Shown here piece by piece: positions 1 to 4,717 of a stretch of DNA of 7,290 bases. The position numbers and the translations under genes were made by a program. The notes below the pieces were generated by a model. It searched no databases, was not told the DNA's origin, and saw only the letters and a program-made list of their open reading frames with translations. Every line of letters begins with the position of its first letter. Position 1 is the stretch's first letter. This DNA comes from JBCDLI01 sp038745535. GTDB lineage: Bacteria > Pseudomonadota > Alphaproteobacteria > Rhizobiales > Rhizobiaceae. Location: contig JBCDLI010000077.1 in the NCBI GenBank assembly GCA_038745535.1, forward strand, positions 1-7,290. The letters run 5' to 3'.

Positions 1-1437
1 CCGAACCGACCTTACCGGGCCGAAACGCTCTATCGTGTTGTCGCGAACGAACTTATCGATCTGCTTCAACTCATCATCGGTAAAGCCGAAATAGGCTTTG
101 CCTACCGGTACGAGTTGCGGATCGTCTGTTTCGCCTGTCCACACGCCGAAGGTGTAATCGGAGTAAAACGAGGACCGCTTGCCGTGACCGCGCTGGGCAT
201 ACATCAGCACCGCGTCGATCAGAAACGGATCACGCTTCCACTTGAACCAAGGCCCTTTTGGCCGCCCTGGCACATAGATGGAATCTTTCCGCTTGAGCAT
301 TAGGCCTTCGATGATCGGCGATGGTGGCGCGTTGCGCTTAGCCTCAATCTCCTGCCAATCCTTGAAGTTGACGAGCGCGGAAAGGTCAAAGCGCTCGGGG
401 TTCAACTGCGTAATGAATTTCTCTAGTCGGTGCCGCCGCGCTTCAAATGGCTGGCTGCGCAAATCTTCGTTTTCATCCTGCAGCAAATCGTAAGCGCGCA
501 CGAACGCAGGAAATTCTTTCTGCTTTTTTGCGCTCACGGTTTTTCGGTTGAGCCGCTGTTGAAGGTCACCAAACGTGCCAACTTCTATGTGCCCCCTGGT
601 AAAATGCCCGACCAGTAGTTCGCCGTCGATTGAACCCTCGAAATCAATGGCAGCGAGCAGATCGGGGAACGAGCCGGAGATGTCATCGCCGGTCCGAGAA
701 TAGATGCGCGCGACACTGCTTTCGCAGGTGACCTGCACGCGGATGCCGTCCCATTTCCACTCGGCGAGATAATCGGCGGGATTGTATTTCGTTAGCTCGT
801 CAGCATCGGTTGGCGTTGCGAGCATGACTGGCCGAAATGGAGAGGCAGCCACGCTTTCCGGCTTTTCAGCACGGCCTTCGAGCCAAGCAAAAAGCTCCAG
901 ATATGGTATCTCAAGGCCATGCCAGAGTTCCTCGATCTCGGTCACATCCTTACTGCCAAAGTCAGCGAGCGCCTGCTTTATCAGCCGAGAAGACACACCA
1001 ATGCGCATGCCGCCGGTGATCAGTTTTAAAAGCGCGTAGCGGCCTTGGGAGTCCAACTCATCAAGCCAGTTTTCGACCAGCTTTGGCCCGTCTGCACGGG
1101 TCGCTTTTTGAAGCGTTTCGACGACACTTGAGAGGGTAAGCGAGAGCTCGGTTTCCCCCAGATTTTGAGCTGGCCAGATGAGGCTAATCGTTTCGGCCAT
1201 GTCGCCCACAAAGTCATAGGAATAGCCAAACAGCACCGGATCGACACGCTCTTCTACTAGCGCGCGGATCATTCCCGGCTTCACCGACGGAATGTCGAGA
1301 TCGCGGGTGATCGCTGCAATCGCGTAGCCACGATCGGGGTCCGGTGTCTCGCGAATGTAATCCACAAGAAGCCGCAGTTTCGCATTCCGCGAAGGCGTAA
1401 GGATGAGGCGGTCGAGAAGTTCAGCGAAGGGTTTCAT
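1..1437 (-). CDS. ATP-dependent DNA ligase (ligase-associated repair cluster, PP_1105-type), C-terminus cut by window edge
   Basis: This gene joins nicked DNA by ligase adenylylation, AMP transfer to the 5' phosphate and phosphodiester formation. The reading frame is open from the ATG at 1435-1437 to base 1, giving 479 residues; relatives are usually a little over 500, so about 50 C-terminal residues are missing. The helical DNA-binding domain covers roughly residues 1-200. The nucleotidyltransferase domain follows: motif I KWDGIR with AMP-accepting Lys228 (codon 754-756), motif III YSRTGDD (246-252), the acidic DGELL (271-275), RAYDLL (314-319), motif IV EGLMLK (377-382) and motif V WFKWKRDP (397-404). 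An OB-fold domain begins near 405; motif VI would lie outside the window. The start overlaps the exonuclease stop by one base (TGATG), with GAGG at 1445-1448 seven bases upstream, so translation is probably coupled. It is not the NAD-dependent replicative LigA. The family call is firm; the exact subfamily rests on its partners. Confidence 0.95.
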   Translation of the reverse strand, partial: MKPFAELLDRLILTPSRNAKLRLLVDYIRETPDPDRGYAIAAITRDLDIPSVKPGMIRALVEERVDPVLFGYSYDFVGDMAETISLIWPAQNLGETELSLTLSSVVETLQKATRADGPKLVENWLDELDSQGRYALLKLITGGMRIGVSSRLIKQALADFGSKDVTEIEELWHGLEIPYLELFAWLEGRAEKPESVAASPFRPVMLATPTDADELTKYNPADYLAEWKWDGIRVQVTCESSVARIYSRTGDDISGSFPDLLAAIDFEGSIDGELLVGHFTRGHIEVGTFGDLQQRLNRKTVSAKKQKEFPAFVRAYDLLQDENEDLRSQPFEARRHRLEKFITQLNPERFDLSALVNFKDWQEIEAKRNAPPSPIIEGLMLKRKDSIYVPGRPKGPWFKWKRDPFLIDAVLMYAQRGHGKRSSFYSDYTFGVWTGETDDPQLVPVGKAYFGFTDDELKQIDKFVRDNTIERFGPVRSVR

Positions 1438-2447
1438 CACTCCGCCTCGTCTTCGTAGCCAACGATGTTCAATGGGCGTGCTTTGATCTGCTGAAGTTCG
1501 CACCAGCGGACAAGCGCCTCCTCGCGGCCGTGGGTAACCCAGATTTCGGATGCGCCTGTTTCGCGGATCGTTTGGGTTAATTCGTCCCAATCGGAATGGT
1601 CGCTGAGGATCAATGGCAGTTCTACGCCCCGTTGCTTGGCACGTTGACGCACACGCATCCAGCCGGATGCAAAGCACGCCACGGGATCGGGGAAACGGCG
1701 CGCCCATTTGTCAGCAAAGGCTGACGGCGGGCCAACGACAATGGTCCCTGCGAATTGGTCCTTCGCGTCTTTCTCGATGGTGGCTGGCGCGAGAGGGCCG
1801 AGGTCGATGCCCTGGCTTTGGTAATAGTCGCAGAGCTTTTGCATCGCGCCGTGAATGTAAATCGGTTTGTCGTAACCTTGTTCGCGGATGAGCTTGATGA
1901 CGCGCTGCGCCTTGCCGAGCGCATAAGCTCCAACGAGGTGCGCACGTTCGGGAAACCGCTCCACGCTTGCGAGTAGGCGTTGGATTTCCTCGCGGTCTTC
2001 GGGATGGCGAAACACTGGCAGACCGAACGTGGCTTCGGTGATGAATACATCGCATTCAACAACCTGAAAGGTGGCGCACGTTGGATCGCGTCGCCGCTTG
2101 TAGTCGCCCGAAGCGACGATGCGCGTTGCATCTTGTTCTACCGCGATTTGCGCCGACCCAAGCACGTGGCCAGCGGGATGCCACGAGATTGTGACGCCAT
2201 TAACGTTAAGCACTTCGCCCAGTGCTGCTTCCTGGGTCGCGTTCGCAAAATTTGCGCCATAACGGATACCCATAATATCGAGCGTTTCGCGCGTTGCCAT
2301 AACGTGGGTGTGTCCCGCCCGGGCGTGGTCGGCGTGACCGTGGGTGATGAGCGCGCGCTCCACTGGGCGCACGGGATCGATGTAGAAATCACCCGGCGGG
2401 CAATAAAGGCCCCTATCGGTCGGTCTTAGAAGTTGATCAGCGCGCAT
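1437..2447 (-). CDS. Ligase-associated DNA exonuclease (metallo-beta-lactamase / beta-CASP fold)
   Basis: This is a 336-residue metal-dependent nuclease of the beta-CASP branch of the metallo-beta-lactamase superfamily, the family of RNA 3'-end processing factors and SNM1-type DNA nucleases. The version paired with Lhr-Core and an ATP ligase is a manganese-dependent DNA nuclease in characterised relatives. All expected metal-site motifs are visible: HGHADH (36-41), GHVLGS (93-98), SGDY (113-116), DHSDWDEL (283-290) and a C-terminal His306 in THGREE. Length is normal for the group and the N-terminal LLRPTDRGLYCPPGDFYIDP is typical. An in-frame stop lies four codons upstream (2457-2459), so the ATG at 2445-2447 is the first possible ATG. 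No Shine-Dalgarno sequence precedes it; a GATAAT ends eight bases before the ATG, so the message may be leaderless. It is first in a two-gene operon with the ligase and presumably trims DNA ends before sealing. Confidence 0.95.
   Translation of the reverse strand: MRADQLLRPTDRGLYCPPGDFYIDPVRPVERALITHGHADHARAGHTHVMATRETLDIMGIRYGANFANATQEAALGEVLNVNGVTISWHPAGHVLGSAQIAVEQDATRIVASGDYKRRRDPTCATFQVVECDVFITEATFGLPVFRHPEDREEIQRLLASVERFPERAHLVGAYALGKAQRVIKLIREQGYDKPIYIHGAMQKLCDYYQSQGIDLGPLAPATIEKDAKDQFAGTIVVGPPSAFADKWARRFPDPVACFASGWMRVRQRAKQRGVELPLILSDHSDWDELTQTIRETGASEIWVTHGREEALVRWCELQQIKARPLNIVGYEDEAE
1445..1448 (-). promoter_or_regulatory. Shine-Dalgarno sequence of the ligase, inside the exonuclease 3' end
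   Basis: On the minus strand GAGG lies seven bases before the ligase ATG, within the last codons of the exonuclease. With the TGATG stop/start overlap it indicates that ribosomes finishing the exonuclease can reinitiate on the ligase. Confidence 0.55.
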
Positions 2448-2455
2448 GGATGGGA

Positions 2456-2461
2456 ATTATC
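2456..2461 (-). promoter_or_regulatory. Possible -10 element for the exonuclease-ligase operon
   Basis: On the minus strand GATAAT ends eight bases before the exonuclease ATG. Transcription would begin at or within about two bases of the start codon, giving a leaderless or nearly leaderless mRNA, consistent with the missing ribosome binding site. No good -35 sits at 16-18 bases; the nearest resemblance is TTGCTG with a 14-base spacer. The upstream terminator means this operon needs a promoter here, so the location is plausible but the element is unproven. Confidence 0.3.
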
Positions 2462-2486
2462 GCGGAAGGCCGCATCAGCAACCGGC

Positions 2487-2517
2487 AAAAAAAGAAGGGC
2501 GACCGCTTGGCCGCCCT
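2487..2517 (-). terminator. Intrinsic (Rho-independent) terminator after the DoxX-like gene
   Basis: Read on the minus strand, a nine-base-pair stem AGGGCGGCC / GGTCGCCCT closes a four-base AAGC loop and is followed by TC and then seven T residues. The RNA has one G-U wobble in the stem. On the plus strand the same position is an A-C mismatch and there is no T-run after the stem, so the signal is directional. It lies 53 bases past the DoxX-like stop codon and 39 bases before the exonuclease ATG. It should end DoxX transcription and make the exonuclease-ligase operon transcriptionally independent. Confidence 0.85.
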
Positions 2518-2570
2518 CTCTACGCTGGAAGAAGCCGTCTTAGAAGGAACCAGCTTCGATGTAGCTATCG

Positions 2571-3041
2571 TTATTCTGCTGGCTCGAGCGGCATGTCGTT
2601 AGATGCCGGCTCCTGCTTTGCTGGTCGCTTGTATGTCTCATTACCGCGTAGCATCAGGAACAGAGCACCGACCAGCAGTAGGATGTGCAATTGGTTGGCG
2701 ATCAAAATGTCACCGAGCGGCGCCCAGTAAACAACGTAGATAACGCCCATGACGATGATTGCGATCGACGCCGCACTCACACGGGTCAGAATATCACCGA
2801 CGCGGCCCGGAAGCAGGCCACCAATAAGCAAGCCCAGACCGGCACCGACCTCACCGATTGCGGCCAGCGCCCACAGGAAAAATGGCAGACCATTTGCTTC
2901 GGCGTCCAGCGCAGTAAGCGGAAACTTAAAAGACGCCTGTTGAAGGATTACACCGGCGATCGGAATTCGGATAAGCCAGTGTGCAGGTTGGATCGACGGC
3001 AATTTTGGCATTGCGCTGTTGATCGATTGAAGAATTTGCAT
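2571..3041 (-). CDS. DoxX-like integral membrane protein
   Basis: A 156-residue inner-membrane protein with four likely transmembrane helices, at about residues 22-40, 52-77, 88-107 and 114-132, followed by a charged, proline-rich cytoplasmic-type tail (133-156). The second helix (ALAAIGEVGAGLGLLIGG) resembles the conserved E-x-x-x-G-x-x-L-L-x-G pattern of the DoxX family, and the pattern of a last helix closing with a basic tail also fits. DoxX-family proteins are small membrane proteins of mostly unclear function, some linked to redox or thiol metabolism; I cannot assign a substrate. The start is well supported: AAGGAG lies six bases before the ATG at 3039-3041. It appears monocistronic, with an intrinsic terminator just downstream. 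It has no evident link to the repair genes. The DoxX label is inferred from pattern and topology, so it could be another four-helix family. Confidence 0.75.
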   Translation of the reverse strand: MQILQSINSAMPKLPSIQPAHWLIRIPIAGVILQQASFKFPLTALDAEANGLPFFLWALAAIGEVGAGLGLLIGGLLPGRVGDILTRVSAASIAIIVMGVIYVVYWAPLGDILIANQLHILLLVGALFLMLRGNETYKRPAKQEPASNDMPLEPAE

Positions 3042-3047
3042 GTCGTA

Positions 3048-3053
3048 CTCCTT
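3048..3053 (-). promoter_or_regulatory. Shine-Dalgarno sequence of the DoxX-like gene
   Basis: AAGGAG on the minus strand, six bases before the ATG at 3039-3041. It fixes this start and argues against the longer, overlapping minus-strand reading frame that runs through the site. Confidence 0.8.
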
Positions 3054-3122
3054 GTACTTTTGTATTGGTTACGACGCGTCTTTTGCGCTGGATGACCATA
3101 ATGGGGGTGAAAAGCTGACGCA

Positions 3123-3138
3123 TGTGCGCATGCGCACA
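3123..3138. promoter_or_regulatory. Perfect 16-bp palindrome, candidate operator
   Basis: TGTGCGCATGCGCACA equals its own reverse complement. It is embedded in a 22-base strictly alternating purine/pyrimidine run (3118-3139). It lies 82 bases upstream of the DoxX-like start codon, a normal place for an operator of a dimeric regulator (MarR-, TetR- or similar type). No regulator gene is in the window, so the protein partner is unknown. Confidence 0.45.
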
Positions 3139-3294
3139 CTTAGCTTGCTGCGCCGCACAAATCGTGGGATTTTCGGGAAGCAAAAAGTCGCATATTTTCA
3201 TCATCTTACGAGCCATCAGACTGATTTTACTGCCTGAATACGCAAAACGTTCGATAATATGGGACATACTGTCAACAAACTGATCTAATCCAAA

Positions 3295-3309
3295 CTGAAT
3301 GAAATTCAG
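3295..3309. repeat. Short inverted repeat CTGAAT-N3-ATTCAG
   Basis: Six-base arms (3295-3300 and 3304-3309) separated by GAA, in the AT-richer part of the gap and 115 bases before the hydrolase start codon. It could be a regulator half-site pair, but arms this short occur by chance fairly often. Confidence 0.25.
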
Positions 3310-3410
3310 CCCTGCATCCCTCAGCCTTGATCGCAATTAATGTTTTCGGAACGGTGGGCGACCACAGTGAAGATCGAGTGCTGGTCATTTCTTCTGACAA
3401 ACAGCGATTT

Positions 3411-3415
3411 GAGGA
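3411..3415 (+). promoter_or_regulatory. Shine-Dalgarno sequence that sets the hydrolase start
   Basis: GAGGA lies eight bases before the ATG at 3424. It chooses this start over an in-frame ATG at 3340, which has no ribosome binding site and would place 28 extra residues before a clear signal peptide. Confidence 0.6.
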
Positions 3416-3423
3416 ACCATCTC

Positions 3424-4266
3424 ATGGAAATTACTCGACGGCTGTTCTGTTCATCGCTCATTGCCGCTGCGCTTTCGACGCCAGTACTCGTAGCTGAAGC
3501 GAGCCCACATGTGGTTCGCGATATCTCGTATGGCAGCGGAGAACAGCAGTCCTACGATCTCTATTTGCCATCGACGGCAGACGAAGTGCGCGGTGTTGTC
3601 GTTTTCCTTCACGGTGGCGCGTGGCGTTTCGGTGATAAAAGCAATCGCCAAGTCTGGCGTGCGAAGTCAGCACACTTCAATCGCCTTGGTTTGGCTTTCG
3701 CGTCCGCCAATACCCGTCTCTTGCCAGACGCTGATCCGCTTTTGCAGGCAGATGATTTAGCCGCTGCCATTGCGCATCTGCAGACGAATGCGAAACAATG
3801 GGGCATTGATGCACGCAGGACAATTGTCGCGGGACACAGTGCTGGTGCGCATGTTGCGGCGCTCGTCGCGGCTGATCCGTCACTTTACACCTCCTTCGGC
3901 CTTAGACCTTGGCGCGGAACCATACTGCTCGATAGCGCTGCCCTTGATGTGGAGCAAATCATGGCGGACCAACCAGCCCGGTTGCACCGTCGCGCTTTTG
4001 GAACGGACCCGAAATTTTGGCGTGCCGCCTCGCCTTTTCACCGCCTGAAGCCCGGACACTCTCCGTTTATGCTCGTCTGTTCAACAAAGCGCGGCTCTCC
4101 TTGCCGGCAAGCGCAAGCCTTTGACGCAAAGTCCCGACGGTTGGGCGGGCGCTCTGTGGTTTTGCCGGTGTCCCTCAGCCACCGAGATATCAATAGCCAA
4201 TTGGGAAGACGCGGCAGTTACACGGAAAGTGTGACGCAATTTATGGAGAGCCTTCTTCGCGATTAA
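3424..4266 (+). CDS. Exported alpha/beta hydrolase (esterase/lipase type)
   Basis: A 280-residue serine hydrolase, probably an esterase or related carboxyl-ester or amide hydrolase; the substrate is unknown. The N-terminus is a signal peptide with a twin-arginine-like TRRLF (4-8), a hydrophobic core (11-23) and an AEA site (24-26), so the mature enzyme is probably periplasmic. The oxyanion motif HGGAW is at 63-67 and the nucleophile elbow GHSAG at 137-141 with Ser139. The likely catalytic histidine is His253 in SLSHRDIN. The catalytic acid is not obvious at the usual place after strand 7 (CSTKRGSPCRQ, 219-229); Asp170 in LLDSAALD is an alternative. The gene has its own ribosome binding site and stands alone on this strand, converging on the DUF4345-like gene with 11 bases between stop codons. 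An in-frame ATG at 3340 would lengthen the protein but bury the signal peptide. Confidence 0.88.
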   Translation: MEITRRLFCSSLIAAALSTPVLVAEASPHVVRDISYGSGEQQSYDLYLPSTADEVRGVVVFLHGGAWRFGDKSNRQVWRAKSAHFNRLGLAFASANTRLLPDADPLLQADDLAAAIAHLQTNAKQWGIDARRTIVAGHSAGAHVAALVAADPSLYTSFGLRPWRGTILLDSAALDVEQIMADQPARLHRRAFGTDPKFWRAASPFHRLKPGHSPFMLVCSTKRGSPCRQAQAFDAKSRRLGGRSVVLPVSLSHRDINSQLGRRGSYTESVTQFMESLLRD

Positions 4267-4277
4267 AAATCCCGCGG

Positions 4278-4631
4278 TCAGAGCAAATGTGCTAAAATTA
4301 GGTAGGCTGCCAGTGCAATCTCGACTGCAATGAATGCATATGATGTCGTCTGGCCGGAGCCGTCTAAAATGATGGACGTACCCCGTCCGACAGCCGCCCC
4401 GGCATAAGCAAATCCAACCATGGCGAAACCGAGCGGCGCGTTGATAAGCAGTGCAGCGACCGCGATGCCGACAAACAAAGCGCCGTTGGCAGCGCGGATT
4501 TCAGATAGGCCCAGAGTGCTTCCATCGGTTTTAAGATCAAGTTTTTTCATCGCATAGCGCGGTTTGATCCATGCGATCAGCCCGAAAGCAATCGTCGCAA
4601 GCATGGCAGCATAGTTCAGTATCGTAATCAT
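4278..4631 (-). CDS. Small four-helix membrane protein, DUF4345-like
   Basis: A 117-residue hydrophobic protein with predicted membrane segments near residues 3-22, 48-65, 67-84 and 98-116. Between and after helices 1 and 2 it carries SEIRAANGALFVGIAV (43-58), and later GR (82-83) and LDG (89-91). These resemble the E-I-R-A...G-G and G-R...D-G signatures I associate with DUF4345 membrane proteins; the function of that family is not established. The start at ATG 4629-4631 is supported by AAGGAG six bases upstream; a TTG one codon earlier is less likely. The gene is divergent from the helicase, with 86 bases between the two preferred start codons. The LexA-like box in that space could in principle also affect it. 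There is no evidence that it takes part in DNA repair. Confidence 0.75.
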   Translation of the reverse strand: MITILNYAAMLATIAFGLIAWIKPRYAMKKLDLKTDGSTLGLSEIRAANGALFVGIAVAALLINAPLGFAMVGFAYAGAAVGRGTSIILDGSGQTTSYAFIAVEIALAAYLILAHLL

Positions 4632-4637
4632 CAAACG

Positions 4638-4643
4638 CTCCTT
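4638..4643 (-). promoter_or_regulatory. Shine-Dalgarno sequence of the DUF4345-like gene
   Basis: AAGGAG on the minus strand, six bases before the ATG at 4629-4631. It selects that ATG over the adjacent upstream TTG. Confidence 0.75.
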
Positions 4644-4682
4644 GGAATGCGCAACGCGGCGAAGTGGACGCAGTTCCCGCTC

Positions 4683-4711
4683 TTTTCAGAACAAGTGGCG
4701 AACGCTATCTG
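4683..4711 (+). promoter_or_regulatory. Candidate helicase promoter (TTTTCA-N17-TATCTG)
   Basis: A -35-like TTTTCA (4683-4688) and a -10-like TATCTG (4706-4711) are separated by 17 bases, and the GAAC-N7-GAAC box fills the spacer. The seventh base after the -10 is the A of the ATG at 4718, so a transcript would be leaderless. The hexamers are weak (four of six and three of six against the sigma-70 consensus), so the call depends mainly on spacing and operator placement. Confidence 0.4.
4689..4703 (+). promoter_or_regulatory. Candidate LexA (SOS) box, GAAC-N7-GAAC
   Basis: GAAC, seven bases (AAGTGGC), GAAC: a perfect match to the direct-repeat LexA operator described in Alphaproteobacteria (GTTC-N7-GTTC on the other strand). 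By rough arithmetic, about 0.2 perfect matches are expected by chance in a window this size and far fewer in an 86-base gap. It ends 14 bases before the preferred helicase ATG, in the spacer of the candidate promoter, where bound LexA would block RNA polymerase. The downstream gene belongs to a family associated with DNA damage responses, which fits. LexA itself is not in the window. Confidence 0.65.
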
Positions 4712-4717
4712 GTCCCA

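Larger units (their letters stand above)
3042..3423. other. Divergent intergenic region between the DoxX-like and hydrolase genes (382 bp)
   Basis: This is the only gap over 300 bases. It is visibly more AT-rich in its middle (about 3170-3310) than the flanking genes. I see no convincing gene: the open frames on both strands lack a ribosome binding site, start at TTG or have no recognisable protein motif. It should hold divergent promoters for the DoxX-like gene and the hydrolase, but I could not find a good -35/-10 pair. It contains the 16-bp palindrome at 3123-3138, a shorter inverted repeat at 3295-3309 and the hydrolase ribosome binding site near 3411. Confidence 0.7.

Noticed and set aside
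1026..1247. Minus-strand open frame of 73 codons, and other frames inside the left 1.4 kb
   Set aside because: They are other-frame readings of the ligase, whose own frame is open to the window edge and carries all ligase motifs in order.
2200..2209. TTAACGTTAA palindrome
   Set aside because: It lies inside the exonuclease coding sequence and, at ten bases, is within chance expectation.
3253..3258. GATAAT as a -10 element for the hydrolase
   Set aside because: No acceptable -35 lies 16-18 bases upstream, and the site is in AT-rich DNA where such hexamers are common.
2926..3336. Open frame on the minus strand (136 codons) covering most of the DoxX/hydrolase gap
   Set aside because: It begins at TTG with no ribosome binding site, runs over the well-supported DoxX-like start and its Shine-Dalgarno, overlaps that gene by over 100 bases in another frame, and has no recognisable motif. 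A decayed gene cannot be excluded, but I see no family signal.
3349..3363. GAAC-N7-GACC, a seven-of-eight match to the LexA box upstream of the hydrolase
   Set aside because: By rough count about five one-mismatch sites are expected by chance in this window. There is no promoter around it, and a hydrolase is not a typical SOS gene.
3340..3423. N-terminal extension of the hydrolase from the ATG at 3340
   Set aside because: It has no ribosome binding site and would put 28 residues before a clear twin-arginine-like signal peptide; the ATG at 3424 has GAGGA at the right distance.
4258..4276. Possible bidirectional terminator between the convergent hydrolase and DUF4345-like genes
   Set aside because: The arms CGCGATT and AATC-CC-GCG pair only with a two-base bulge, and no T-run follows on either strand.
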